From Oceanospirillum sanctuarii (GTDB lineage Bacteria > Pseudomonadota > Gammaproteobacteria > Pseudomonadales > Halomonadaceae): a DNA stretch of 64,000 nt. Positions 15,981 through 24,229 of this stretch are shown piece by piece. The position numbers and the translations under genes were made by a program. The notes beneath the pieces are model-generated. The model had not been told where the DNA came from and did not search any database. It was given only the letters and a program-made list of their open reading frames with translations. The DNA is taken from the NCBI RefSeq assembly GCF_002150805.1, contig NZ_MTBA01000013.1, forward strand, positions 62,001 to 126,000, given 5' to 3'. Every line of letters begins with the position of its first letter. The first letter of the stretch is position 1.

Positions 15981-16014
15981 TCGGTAGCGCATCTTTTTTT
16001 CGGTAGCGCATCTT
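15981..16014. repeat. 15-base direct repeat upstream of fdhD
   Basis: TCGGTAGCGCATCTT occurs at 15981-15995 and again at 16000-16014, a spacing of 19 bases, about 30-65 bases before the fdhD start codon. It could be a pair of regulator sites or a small duplication. Confidence 0.55.
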
Positions 16015-16367
16015 GGGAGCGTCAAAATGCCCACCATGAATTCGGTTATAGAAAACAGCAAAGATCATTCCTGTTTTATCTATCGACGGGCTAAAAAAAG
16101 AAAATCAGGGATAAATAATGACCGTAACGGAGAAGAAAAGTGCGCCTAAGGGAAAATCAGCGGCAAAGGGAGACAAAATTAGCAAGTTCGAAACAGGCAG
16201 AACCCATGGGTCACGGAGGGGCTTTTAACCGGATTAAGTTTCAGGAAATGGAACTTCAGAAACCGGAATCGGGAAAATAAATCAGCGATCAATTTTTTCT
16301 GCCAATAAACACCCGGTTCACTCAGACAGAGCTTGTCTGCTGCGGCAGCAAATCACCGAAAACGACA

Positions 16368-16408
16368 AAATGACACACATAGGACATTTTGTCCTATGCG
16401 TGTCATTT
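16368..16408. promoter_or_regulatory. 41-base palindrome containing a GGACATTTTGTCC box
   Basis: Two 19-base arms (AAATGACAC...AGGACA and TGTCCT...GTGTCATTT) pair with a single mismatch around TTT. The central GGACATTTTGTCC (16382-16394) is, in reverse complement, identical to a box at 37668-37680 inside the formate dehydrogenase locus. On the minus strand it could also terminate the peroxiredoxin transcript, since TTTTG follows. It lies between that gene and fdhD. Confidence 0.5.
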
Positions 16409-16470
16409 CAGGCTATGCGGCCATCTAAACAAGCAGCCATCCAAACTAATGGACTAGATAAAGCCCTCGA

Positions 16471-17007
16471 TCAGATCAGCTCGCCACGGGCCGGGTAATC
16501 ATTTTTCAGTACGAAATCCAGCGCCCCCAGCATCTCTTTAAAGTGCGGACGGGCAAATGGCATGGTACTGACATTACCCCAGTACAGCGTGCCATCCGGA
16601 CGAACCAGATAGATAGCAGGCTCGCTGAATACCGTTGGCTCTTCCACGCCGATAGAAGTCTTGCCCTTACCGGCAGAGGTGTACAGCCCCCAGTCTTTCA
16701 CCTGCTGCGCGGTCAGTCCATAACCTATGGTGATGTTCGGCAGTTCCCATTCGTTTTTCACCGCTGTTGCACGCTCTTCAGTGTCGCTGGACAGCGCCAG
16801 TACAGACACACCTTTCGCGGCAAAGTCTTCCGCCAGACGGTTCAGTTCCGTCAGGTAGTTTCGGCAGATCGGGCAGTGATAGCCGCGATAGAAAACCACC
16901 ATGGTGAAGTTTTGCGGATGCTGATCTTCCAGACTCCAGCTGTCGCCACCCACAGTGTTTACATCAAGCGCGGGGACAGGCTGACGAGGCATTAAAGGCG
17001 TAACCAT
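16471..17007 (-). CDS. Peroxiredoxin-like (AhpC/TSA) protein
   Basis: This thioredoxin-fold protein of about 178 residues has the motif FYRGYHCPICRNYLTELNRL, a Cys-Pro-Ile-Cys pair at the position of the peroxidatic cysteine of the peroxiredoxin-like family. DFAAKGVSVLALSSDTEERA follows. It probably reduces peroxides or acts as a thiol oxidoreductase in the cytoplasm. The ATG at 17007 is preferred to 17061 because GGAGAG lies seven bases upstream. An AraC-type regulator is divergently transcribed from the adjacent intergenic region and may control it. Confidence 0.87.
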   Translation of the reverse strand: MVTPLMPRQPVPALDVNTVGGDSWSLEDQHPQNFTMVVFYRGYHCPICRNYLTELNRLAEDFAAKGVSVLALSSDTEERATAVKNEWELPNITIGYGLTAQQVKDWGLYTSAGKGKTSIGVEEPTVFSEPAIYLVRPDGTLYWGNVSTMPFARPHFKEMLGALDFVLKNDYPARGELI

Positions 17008-17181
17008 ATTCGTTCTCTCCAAAAGTTGAATCACTCTGCTGTCGGGGTCATTGCCCGACAAACCTGTGTCGATGGAGAAAGCATAGGTGAACTTTCTGTA
17101 CGATCAGTACGCAGTTTTGCTATCTTTAATAGCAGTTCGTACAAAACAGATCATTCACCTTGGTTATTTGACGGAATCTTT

Positions 17182-18111
17182 ATGGATCGACTCAGCGCCC
17201 TGCTTAACCTCTTCCAACCGGAAGCCCGTCATGTCAGCCAGAGCAATCTCAATGACGGGGCGCTCTCTGTCCCGCAGGATGACTGCAGCAGACTCTATCT
17301 GGTGAAGAGTGGTCGCCTGCAGCTGACAACCCCATACGATGAGCAAACACTGAACTGCCAGTGCGGGGATCTGATCTGGCTCCCCAGAGGCGATGCTCAT
17401 CAGCTGGCCGAACTGCGTGAAGAGCTGCGGGAAGATGGCATCAATTTTGATCAGCAACCCGCTGCGGTCGTGACTCAGATCGATATCGCCTTTTTACATC
17501 GCGAGCCAAATCAGGAGTTGAACCTGCTGCAAAGTACCCTGCCCGCTCTGCTTTATCTGCCTGCCAGTGAGAGTCAGATCTCCAATCTGAAACCCTTAGT
17601 GGAGCTGATGTTTCAGGAAGCGGGTCAACAACGCTGCGGCCATACCACGGTGGTTAACCGGCTGGCGGAGGTTCTGTTGGTGAATCTATTGCGGCATCTG
17701 ATGGCGAATCAGAAAGTCGCCACCGGTGTGCTCGGCGGCCTGAGTGATCTGCGCTTGGCTCGCGCCATGACCGGCATTCACGACACCCCCGGCGAGAACT
17801 GGACATTAGAAGAACTCGCCAATACCGCAGGCATGTCCCGCACCGCCTTCAGTAAACGCTTTCGGGAAGTGGTGGGTTTTACCCCCGCGGATTATCTCGC
17901 CCACTGGCGGATGAGTATCGCCTGCAAGAAGATCAGCAGCGGTACAGAGAGTATCGCTGCCATCGCCGATGAACTGGGCTATCAGAGTGAGACCGCCTTC
18001 CGGCGGGCATTCCGGAAGGTCACCGGCCATCCACCGGGGTTTTATAAGAAGGGAGGGAGTTTTAGCGAGATCCCTAAGGAAGATACTTTTGAGGCCGAAG
18101 CGGTTACATAA
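17182..18111 (+). CDS. AraC-family regulator with N-terminal cupin domain
   Basis: This 309-residue DNA-binding protein has an N-terminal cupin_6-type sensor (about residues 1-190, with SRLYLVKSGRLQLTTP and CGDLIWLPRGDAHQL). The C-terminal double HTH shows WTLEELANTAGMSRTAFSKRF and the AraC signature ETAFRRAFRKVTGHPPGFYKK. The ATG at 17182 gives a normal family start; an in-frame ATG at 17026 would run back into the peroxiredoxin gene. Cupin_6 AraC proteins usually respond to reactive or aromatic compounds and control a divergent oxidoreductase, so the adjacent peroxiredoxin is a likely target by inference. Confidence 0.9.
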   Translation: MDRLSALLNLFQPEARHVSQSNLNDGALSVPQDDCSRLYLVKSGRLQLTTPYDEQTLNCQCGDLIWLPRGDAHQLAELREELREDGINFDQQPAAVVTQIDIAFLHREPNQELNLLQSTLPALLYLPASESQISNLKPLVELMFQEAGQQRCGHTTVVNRLAEVLLVNLLRHLMANQKVATGVLGGLSDLRLARAMTGIHDTPGENWTLEELANTAGMSRTAFSKRFREVVGFTPADYLAHWRMSIACKKISSGTESIAAIADELGYQSETAFRRAFRKVTGHPPGFYKKGGSFSEIPKEDTFEAEAVT

Positions 18112-18118
18112 CCGCTTT
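18099..18118 (+). terminator. Hairpin at the AraC-type gene stop codon
   Basis: AAGCGGTTA / TAACCGCTT forms a 9-bp stem around a 2-base loop and includes the stop codon. No T tract follows, so it may be only a weak terminator. Confidence 0.35.
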
Positions 18119-18167
18119 CAGCCAGTGAATTGAAAGCAGTCGTAAAAAGTAAACTGCCAATCAATAA

Positions 18168-19118
18168 CTATACTTCTTCAAACTCAATACTGTAGTAATC
18201 TAAATTTTGCACCGCTTTGAATACTTCGAAACGTCCCGAGGAGCATGCATGTAGCCCTGTGACACTTTCCTTAGTTAACTTTGAGGCCAGACCAATCAGA
18301 CAGCTGTTTATTGCCCCAGGTGCTAGTTTCATTAGATAAATGACTTCAGGATTTTTACTTAACCTCGCTAATTCAATAGCAATAAAAACTCTTTCGCCAT
18401 CATCTGAAATATCCATTAAATCAAAAACACAGGACCCATTTTCATTAACTTTAAAATAAGGTTCCGCTTTTACCCTATCTCTCAAATTCATGTTATCTAT
18501 TAGACTGAAATCAGGAAGTATCACCCTGTCCGCCTGTTCCAGTCTGAGAACAACACGGTGTTCTTGTTCATAAATCCATTCATCACTTTTCTGAAAGAAA
18601 ACCTCATAAAGTATACGGTCTGCTCCCTCAGCGATTATGTTTGAATAATCATAGTCGAACTTGTCGTTTCGATATCTCAACCCCTTTCTATACGCGACAG
18701 GCATGGGTACTCCATCAAAAGGGGACCACTCCTCATCCAATGAGGAGTTTATTAAGGGATCAGCCCTGAATAAATTTTTGAAAATTGAGCCATTAGGCCC
18801 GAACGATAGTATTCCAGCAACAAGCCCCTTATGTTCATTGGCATAATGAGCCCACATCAGCAAGTTTTCTTTATTTTCAGTAAAACTAATAACACCTATA
18901 TGGTGCTTTCTTAGATCAACATACTTGGAAAAAGAGATTTCTCCATATTCAGGATCCCAAGTCATGGAGAATTCAAAATCATTCGCTAGCTCGTCTAAGC
19001 TAGATCTACAAAAAACCGCTTCAAATGGATCATTCAAAACACTTGGTTGCGACAGGCGAATGTACCCTTCTTCGAAGATGCCTCGCGGCTCGCCCATGTA
19101 TTTAAATAGCTGTTTCAA
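18168..19118 (-). CDS. DUF2971 domain protein (copy 1)
   Basis: This 316-residue protein of unknown function carries typical DUF2971 landmarks: LFKYMGEPRG at the N-terminus, LNDPFEAVF, SFTENKENLLMWAHYANEHKGLVAGI and WIYEQEHRVVLR. DUF2971 proteins are scattered, often in genomic islands, and no activity is established that I can cite. The gene is AT-rich relative to its neighbours and lies alone between the AraC and MBL genes, consistent with horizontal acquisition. A distant paralogue is encoded at 53.3-54.2 kb. Confidence 0.82.
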   Translation of the reverse strand: MKQLFKYMGEPRGIFEEGYIRLSQPSVLNDPFEAVFCRSSLDELANDFEFSMTWDPEYGEISFSKYVDLRKHHIGVISFTENKENLLMWAHYANEHKGLVAGILSFGPNGSIFKNLFRADPLINSSLDEEWSPFDGVPMPVAYRKGLRYRNDKFDYDYSNIIAEGADRILYEVFFQKSDEWIYEQEHRVVLRLEQADRVILPDFSLIDNMNLRDRVKAEPYFKVNENGSCVFDLMDISDDGERVFIAIELARLSKNPEVIYLMKLAPGAINSCLIGLASKLTKESVTGLHACSSGRFEVFKAVQNLDYYSIEFEEV

Positions 19119-19319
19119 GCGGCTCTCCTTGTCAAAACTCAGCGAAGAATATGAAGTCTATACTACTGCCAAAAGGCAGGTAAAAGTCACTTTCTGATAA
19201 CAACAAAGCAATGTCGTTTTATTCCTGACATTAATTAATTCCCTATCCCCATCCGGCGGCAGTGGTAGACTGGCATTCAAACACCTGTTTGATACAACCA
19301 CTAATCGCTAGGTTCTCCC

Positions 19320-20168
19320 ATGCCAATACGCAAACGCTACAGCTATACCGATGATCAGGGCTTCCATGTGGAAGGCGCTCGGGTTGGCCGGTTGAATCTG
19401 GGGATTAACACCTCCTTTATCCTCTATCGCTTGGGGGACACCCTGATCGATACCGGCCCGTCGAATCAGTGGCCGGAAAGTAAGCACTTTATGGAAGAAG
19501 CGCCGATCAGCCGGATTCTGCTCTCTCACCACCATGAGGATCACAGCGGGAATGCCGCCAACGCGGCTGAGTTGCTAGGCGTAACGCCTTTCGCCCCGAC
19601 TCAGGCAACAAACAAGTTCAGTCAGGGTTATAAAACCCCGTTGATGCAGCGGGTGATCTGGGGTGATCCCAAGCCGGTGAGAACTCAGCCTCTGCCTGAG
19701 ATCATAACACTCGATGGCTTTGGTGAACTGCAGGCAATCCACACACCGGGACACGCAAAAGATCTGCACTGCTTTTACCTGCCCCAGCGGCGCTGGCTGT
19801 TCAGCGGTGACCTTTATATCTCCAAGTCCCTGCGCATGATGCGGGAGGACGAAAACCTGACAGAGATTCTGTACAGTATGCAAAAGGTGCTGGAGCTGGA
19901 TTTTCAGGTGATCTTCTGCCCACACCGGGGGATTCTGGAACAGGGCAAGCAGGCGATGCAGGAGAAGCTGAGCAATATGCTGAACCTCTGCCAGCAGGTG
20001 CAACAGCTTAGAAAAGAAGGTTTAAAAGAGAAGGCGATCAGCAATAAATTGCTGGGTAAAGAAGAACTCGCCTGTTACCTGAGCGGCTATAACTTCTCTA
20101 AGATCAATCTGATCCGACAAGCGTTAAAGGTTGATCTGAGCGAGTTTACAGCCGTTCCTCTGAGCTAA
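19320..20168 (+). CDS. MBL-fold metallo-hydrolase
   Basis: This 282-residue metallo-beta-lactamase-fold hydrolase is probably cytoplasmic. The metal-binding motif HHHEDHSGNAA (HxHxDH type) is near residue 65, with GHAKDLHCFYLP and LFSGDLYIS supplying the third His and bridging Asp, and FCPHRGIL the last His. The substrate is not apparent. C-terminal residues KEEL..YLSGYNFSKINLI look like an HTH-like helical tail seen in this MBL subgroup. It stands alone, converging on the minus-strand gene at 20183. Confidence 0.87.
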   Translation: MPIRKRYSYTDDQGFHVEGARVGRLNLGINTSFILYRLGDTLIDTGPSNQWPESKHFMEEAPISRILLSHHHEDHSGNAANAAELLGVTPFAPTQATNKFSQGYKTPLMQRVIWGDPKPVRTQPLPEIITLDGFGELQAIHTPGHAKDLHCFYLPQRRWLFSGDLYISKSLRMMREDENLTEILYSMQKVLELDFQVIFCPHRGILEQGKQAMQEKLSNMLNLCQQVQQLRKEGLKEKAISNKLLGKEELACYLSGYNFSKINLIRQALKVDLSEFTAVPLS

Positions 20169-20182
20169 AGCGAAACCTGAGC

Positions 20183-21016
20183 TTAGTCAGTACCGGCGCG
20201 GGTTGCTACATCCCTATCTGACACATTAACCTGATCAAAATAGCGCTGCAGGATCTTCTGATAACGACCATCCGCCTTAATTCGCTTCAGCGCAGCCTCA
20301 AACTGCTCAATCAGCTCCTGATCAGAACCTTCGCTAAAGGCCATATAAAGACTGCCGGACAACGGCTTTATGCTGAGTACCTGCTCAAAGTCATTGGGAT
20401 TGGCATCACTTCTCATGGCGAAGTTGAACGCCGCCTCATCATAGGCGATCAGAGGAATACGCTGGTGTTTCAGCTTCCGGATATTGAGCAGGTCTGAGCC
20501 GATCACATCAAGGTGGGCAAAACCCTCGGAACGCAGGTAGGTATAGATAACATCCTGTTGACTGACACCAACTTCATAGCTTTTGGCATCGTCCAGACTG
20601 GTGATACGAATCGGATTCTGGCGCAATTTGTAAATGGAGGTTCGGTAAGGTGCGATCTCGCCAACCCAGTGAAACAGCTCTTCCCGCTCCGGAATACGGG
20701 CGATGGAAAAGATCAGTACATTTGGCTGGTTCAGGGCTTTACGGTACGCCCTGACCCAGGGCATAAACTGCAGATCGTATTTCTGCCGGGGGTAGTCCAG
20801 CTCCTGCAACACCGCCTGCAGAACCTCTACCGACATACCCTGAGGTTCACCTTTCACCTGATAGTTATAGGGCGGAAAGCTTTCCGTCACGACCGTCAAC
20901 TGAGGAAAATACGCGCCTTTGCCATAAGCCTGCACCGAGGCCAACAGCAAGCCCAGACAGACAACAAGGCTTTGGAATAGCCGATTTTTTTCAGATTTAG
21001 CCGCCATTACAACCAT
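20183..21016 (-). CDS. Periplasmic solute-binding (SBP_bac_3 family) protein
   Basis: A signal peptide (RLFQSLVVCLGLLLASVQAYG) precedes a bacterial extracellular solute-binding family 3 domain: LTVVTESFPPYNYQVKGEPQGMSVEVLQAVLQEL, FSIARIPEREELFHWVG and YEVGVSQQDVIY. Length is about 278 residues. No permease is adjacent, so it may be an orphan binding protein or a sensor-like SBP as common in marine gammaproteobacteria. The ATG at 21016 (or 21007) is chosen because it sits directly before the signal peptide; upstream in-frame sequence to 21121 looks non-coding. Confidence 0.8.
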   Translation of the reverse strand: MVVMAAKSEKNRLFQSLVVCLGLLLASVQAYGKGAYFPQLTVVTESFPPYNYQVKGEPQGMSVEVLQAVLQELDYPRQKYDLQFMPWVRAYRKALNQPNVLIFSIARIPEREELFHWVGEIAPYRTSIYKLRQNPIRITSLDDAKSYEVGVSQQDVIYTYLRSEGFAHLDVIGSDLLNIRKLKHQRIPLIAYDEAAFNFAMRSDANPNDFEQVLSIKPLSGSLYMAFSEGSDQELIEQFEAALKRIKADGRYQKILQRYFDQVNVSDRDVATRAGTD

Positions 21017-21390
21017 TTCAGACACCCTCTTATTGTTGTTTCCGGAATCTTCGCCCCGGTCAATCCATCTGCGATTAAGAGATCTGTCCCTGTATTTTTC
21101 AGTACGCCCACAAAGTCGCAAACCCTGCTACAAAATTACGACCATTGAACAATGGGCAACGCTAACACTTTGCGGCAGATGTGACCACCTGCCACTACAA
21201 GTTTGGAGTTTTTTCCTAATATCTAAAACTGGCATAGTTTTTTTATTACAAAAAAACTGAAGCCATAGAAAAACAGTCATTAGGAAGCACAGGGACATTC
21301 TCGCTGCCCCAACTTGTCCCATCCTGTCCAAAAACCCTTTTTTCTCTGGGTATTATTACGACTGAAGCTGCTTATGCTCCTGCCAAAAAC

Positions 21391-21405
21391 TGGCACCACG
21401 CTTGC
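21391..21405 (+). promoter_or_regulatory. Sigma-54 promoter of a putative non-coding RNA
   Basis: TGGCAC-CACGC-TTGC, preceded by C and followed by A, is an almost ideal -24/-12 element with exact spacing. The start site would fall near 21416. Inverted GGGACA/TGTCCC boxes lie 70-100 bp upstream, where an enhancer-binding protein would bind. Confidence 0.75.
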
Positions 21406-21505
21406 AATGTATAGGGTAATTATCCGGCCTTGACGGGGTCACCCTGCACAGTTCGTAAGCCGATTCCGTCAGCTGCCATGTACCGGATAATTTTGGGGTT
21501 GTTCT

Positions 21506-21565
21506 GCGCCGGCCTGACAGATTCGTTCTGGCAGGTATTTCGGAGTTCCGAGACGGCGCTTTTTT
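21506..21565 (+). terminator. First terminator of the candidate RNA
   Basis: A branched stem closed by GCGCCG and CGGCGC is followed directly by TTTTTT. It would end a transcript of about 150 bases begun at the sigma-54 promoter. Confidence 0.6.
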
Positions 21566-21687
21566 ATCTGATCTTTTGATATGCAAGATCATGGAGTCCC
21601 CCCACCCAATCGCGGTAAACCTTCTTACACCTCCGAGAAGCCCTTTATCAGGTCTATTAAATCGGTATGCCCAGAGTCTTTCTGGAA

Positions 21688-21733
21688 CCCGCAGCTCATT
21701 GGACACCTTCTGAATGGCTGCGGGCTTTTTTTT
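21688..21733 (+). terminator. Second terminator of the candidate RNA
   Basis: CCCGCAGC and GCTGCGGG pair and are followed by C and eight T. This is a strong rho-independent terminator on the plus strand with no protein gene upstream of it. Confidence 0.8.
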
Positions 21734-21940
21734 GCCTGAAAAAAAGTTTCTGCCGAATTACTGCCCAATAATCACTCTGCCCACGCCATACATAAGCACT
21801 CACTCACACAAAACAAGTCTTTGATATTGCAGTAAAAATCCTACAGAAAACCATCAGCCCCCGGATAAAAACCCGGCTTTTCCTTCTGAGACCAAAGCCC
21901 TTTTCTGACCGACAAACGCCAACATCAGACAAAACTTTCC

Positions 21941-21985
21941 TTGACGGCTTTTTGCTCGCTTTGTATTTTGTATCCAAAATACAAA
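21941..21985 (+). promoter_or_regulatory. Sigma-70 promoter with overlapping GntR-type operator (box 1)
   Basis: TTGACG (21941-21946), a 17-base spacer and TATTTT (21964-21969) make a good housekeeping promoter. A perfect 11-bp inverted repeat TTTGTATTTTG-TATC-CAAAATACAAA (21960-21985) covers the -10, so binding there would block transcription. The core GTATCCAAAATACAA recurs exactly at 35687-35701 and nearly so at 32632-32646. Confidence 0.75.
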
Positions 21986-22014
21986 CAAGAACACTCATAG
22001 AAGAGGTCGTCACA

Positions 22015-22815
22015 ATGAAAAAAACAATAACTTGTCTACTTTCCGCCGCTCTTTTGGCCACCACCCCTGTTAAGGCTGACACCCTTGATAACGTGGTTGA
22101 CCGGGGCGAGCTACGTTGCGGTGTCGTGCTGGATTTCCCGCCGATCGGCTACCGTGATGCCAATAACAATCCCGCTGGTTTCGATGTGGACTACTGCAAC
22201 GATCTGGCCAAGGCATTGGAAGTAGAAGCAAAAATTATCCCGGTCACCTGGTCTGAGCGTCTGCCGATCATCGCCACCGGCCGTGCCGATGTGGTATTCG
22301 GTGCAACCTCCGACAGTCTGGCGCGTGCACGTACCGTGGGCTTCAGCATTCCTTACGCGATCTACTTCGCTCAGGGTGTGGTGAACAGCAAGGTTGAGAT
22401 CAACAGCTTTGAAGATATGCGCGGCAAGCGCGTGGCAGCCGCAATCGGCACCGTTCCGGAGCAGGAGTGGCTGAAGATTGCTAAAGAATGGGGCGAAGAG
22501 CACCTGTATCAGAGCTACCAGTCTGAAAACGAAGTCTTCCTCGCGGTTGCTCAGGGTAAAGCCGATATCGGTATCACCACCAACACCGCTGTAAAACCGA
22601 TCACCAGTCAGTTCAAAACCCTTAATGCCGGTCCTCGTATGCCCTGGACTGCGGATTACACCTCAATTGTCGGTAAGCGTACCGATGTCACCTGGCTGAA
22701 CTACCTCAATCTGTTTGTTACCCATCAGGTTCGCTCCGGTCGTTACGACGAGCTTTGGGGCAAATATGTGGGCAATAACGTGCCTGAACTGCGTATTCCG
22801 GGCGTGATGTACTAA
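22015..22815 (+). CDS. Polar amino acid ABC transporter substrate-binding protein (hydroxyproline cluster)
   Basis: This periplasmic binding protein of family 3 has 266 residues. A signal peptide (KKTITCLLSAALLATTPVKA) is followed by DTLDNVVDRGELRCGVVLDFPPIGYRD and the SBP_bac_3 signature NPAGFDVDYCNDLAKALEVEAKIIPVTW. The ATG at 22015 places the signal peptide at the N-terminus. It heads a five-gene run including two permeases, an ATPase and the hydroxyproline genes, so its ligand is probably hydroxyproline or a related imino acid (inference). The promoter overlaps a GntR-type operator. Confidence 0.9.
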   Translation: MKKTITCLLSAALLATTPVKADTLDNVVDRGELRCGVVLDFPPIGYRDANNNPAGFDVDYCNDLAKALEVEAKIIPVTWSERLPIIATGRADVVFGATSDSLARARTVGFSIPYAIYFAQGVVNSKVEINSFEDMRGKRVAAAIGTVPEQEWLKIAKEWGEEHLYQSYQSENEVFLAVAQGKADIGITTNTAVKPITSQFKTLNAGPRMPWTADYTSIVGKRTDVTWLNYLNLFVTHQVRSGRYDELWGKYVGNNVPELRIPGVMY

Positions 22816-22891
22816 CCCCGGCTCTGTTCTGATTCGTTAAAGACCAAAGCCCCGCCCGGCCTCCGGGCGAGGCTTATTGAGGTAACCCTCC

Positions 22892-23554
22892 ATGTTTGAA
22901 TACAACTTTCACTGGCGACCTGTGCTGAAAAGCCTGCCGGACCTGCTGCAGGCCGGTCTGCTGACCCTTGAGGTCGCGGTACTGTCCATGGTGATCGGCA
23001 TCACCATAGGTCTTTGTCTGGCGTTAATGCGAATGAAGCTGCAAGGGCCACTGAAGTGGTTTGCAGTCAGCTGGATCGAAGTCGCCCGCAACACTCCGGT
23101 GCTGTTTCAGCTGTTCTTTTTCGGTTTTGGCCTGGGTGCAATGGGTGTCAACCTGCCCCCCTACGTCATCATCGTCACGGGGCTGAGTTTTAACTGCGCC
23201 GGTTATCTGGCGGAGAACTTCCGGGGTGGCTTTCAGGCGGTGCCGGATACTCAGATCAACGCGGCACGCTGTCTGGGCATGAACTCCTGGCAGGCTTATA
23301 CCCGCATTGTGATTCCCCAGGTGTTCCGCATCGTTTACCACCCGATCACCAATCAGATGGTGTGGGCGGTTCTGATGTCGTCACTGGGCATGATGATCGG
23401 CTTCCGCGAACTCAGTGGTGAAACGCAATTCTTCGCCAGCCGTACCTTCCGCATCTTTGAATATTTCGCGGTAACGGCGGTGGTTTATTACGTGATTGTC
23501 AAAGTGATTCTTGGCTCTTCCCGACTGCTCTCAGCCCGTCTGTTCCGGTACTAA
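22892..23554 (+). CDS. Polar amino acid ABC transporter permease 1
   Basis: This 220-residue inner-membrane permease of the HisM/GlnP family has about five hydrophobic segments and the family motif EVARNTPVLFQLFFFGFGLG. The EAA loop is visible as GGFQAVPDTQINAARCLGMNSWQAYTRIVIPQ. It lies 76 bases after the binding-protein gene and 12 before the second permease, in one operon. With permease 2 it forms the channel of the presumed hydroxyproline importer. Confidence 0.92.
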   Translation: MFEYNFHWRPVLKSLPDLLQAGLLTLEVAVLSMVIGITIGLCLALMRMKLQGPLKWFAVSWIEVARNTPVLFQLFFFGFGLGAMGVNLPPYVIIVTGLSFNCAGYLAENFRGGFQAVPDTQINAARCLGMNSWQAYTRIVIPQVFRIVYHPITNQMVWAVLMSSLGMMIGFRELSGETQFFASRTFRIFEYFAVTAVVYYVIVKVILGSSRLLSARLFRY

Positions 23555-23566
23555 GAGACTGTAACC

Positions 23567-24229
23567 ATGCAAGAAACAATAACTTTTTTCAGCGGTTTCG
23601 GGGCATCAGATCTCTGGTTCCTGGGTGACGCTGCCTTAAAAACACTGTGGATCTCCCTGCTGTCCATCAGTATCGGTACGGTGCTGGGAGTGATTTTTGG
23701 CTGGATGCTGCACGAAGGCAAATGGATGGCTGCAGCGACCATAGGCTCGATTCTGGATATTTTCCGCTCCGTGCCTCTGATCATTCAGCTGGTACTTTTT
23801 TACAACTTTGCACCCATCGTGGGGCTGAGCCTTGACCCTTTCGGCTCCGGGGTTGTGATTCTGACTATCTACACCGCCGCTCTGGTTTCCAACGTCGCAC
23901 GGGGCGGTATTGAAGCGGTGCCGGTATCCATGCGTAAGGCATCACGCTCGCTGGGTATGAGCTACTGGCAGGATCTGTTCCATATCGTGTTACCGATTGG
24001 CGGACGGGCGGTATTCCCGGCCTGGATCGGTGTGGTGCTGGGCGTGATGAAAGACAGCGCACTGGTTTCGGTACTGGGCTATGTGGAGCTGCTCAAAGCC
24101 AGTCAGATTCTGATCACCCGTACCCAGGAACCCTTCCTGATTCTGGCACTGGCAGGCGCTTTCTACTTTGCCCTGTCTTACCCAATTTCCCGCTACGCGG
24201 CCAAGTTTGAACAACGGTGGGCACAATGA
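23567..24229 (+). CDS. Polar amino acid ABC transporter permease 2
   Basis: This is the second HisQ/HisM-type permease of 220 residues. DIFRSVPLIIQLVLFYNFAP is the typical first-loop motif, and GGIEAVPVSMRKASRSLGMSYWQDLFHIVLP is the EAA loop. Its stop overlaps the ATPase start codon as ATGA, indicating translational coupling. Confidence 0.92.
   Translation: MQETITFFSGFGASDLWFLGDAALKTLWISLLSISIGTVLGVIFGWMLHEGKWMAAATIGSILDIFRSVPLIIQLVLFYNFAPIVGLSLDPFGSGVVILTIYTAALVSNVARGGIEAVPVSMRKASRSLGMSYWQDLFHIVLPIGGRAVFPAWIGVVLGVMKDSALVSVLGYVELLKASQILITRTQEPFLILALAGAFYFALSYPISRYAAKFEQRWAQ

Larger units (their letters stand above)
15950..16470. other. Intergenic region between fdhD and the peroxiredoxin gene
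   Basis: This 521-base region holds the direct repeat and the palindrome listed separately. No gene is supported. The remainder is ordinary AT-rich sequence likely containing the fdhD promoter. Confidence 0.5.
21416..21733 (+). ncRNA. Candidate structured sigma-54-dependent RNA
   Basis: The transcript starting near 21416 would fold at once. A 10-bp stem pairs AATTATCCGG (21418-21427) with CCGGATAATT (21483-21492) and encloses TGACGG/CCGTCA (21431-21436 with 21466-21471). A branched element closed by GCGCCG/CGGCGC (21506-21511 with 21554-21559) follows, with inner CCTG..CAGG and TCGGA/TCCGA stems and then six T. Read-through would add GATCTT/AAGATC (21570-21590) and a second terminator to 21733. 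No plausible protein is encoded; the best frame is 33 codons. It does not visibly match 6S, CrcZ, GlmY/Z or Qrr RNAs. Mature length may be about 150 or 320 bases. Confidence 0.55.
21017..22014. other. Long intergenic region with a sigma-54 transcript and an operator
   Basis: About 1 kb without a supported protein gene. It holds a small palindrome CCATTG-AA-CAATGG (21142-21155), inverted GGGACA (21292-21297) and TGTCCC (21315-21320) boxes, a strong sigma-54 promoter, two successive plus-strand terminators (ending near 21565 and 21733), and the promoter and operator of the downstream ABC transporter. Open frames on either strand here have no recognisable protein features. Confidence 0.65.

Noticed and set aside
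21225-21250. TGGCATAG followed by a T run as a second sigma-54 promoter
   Set aside because: The -12 TTGC element is absent.
21356-21706. Open frame of 116 codons on the minus strand
   Set aside because: It has no recognisable protein features and is antisense to the structured sigma-54 transcript; the terminators read in the plus direction.
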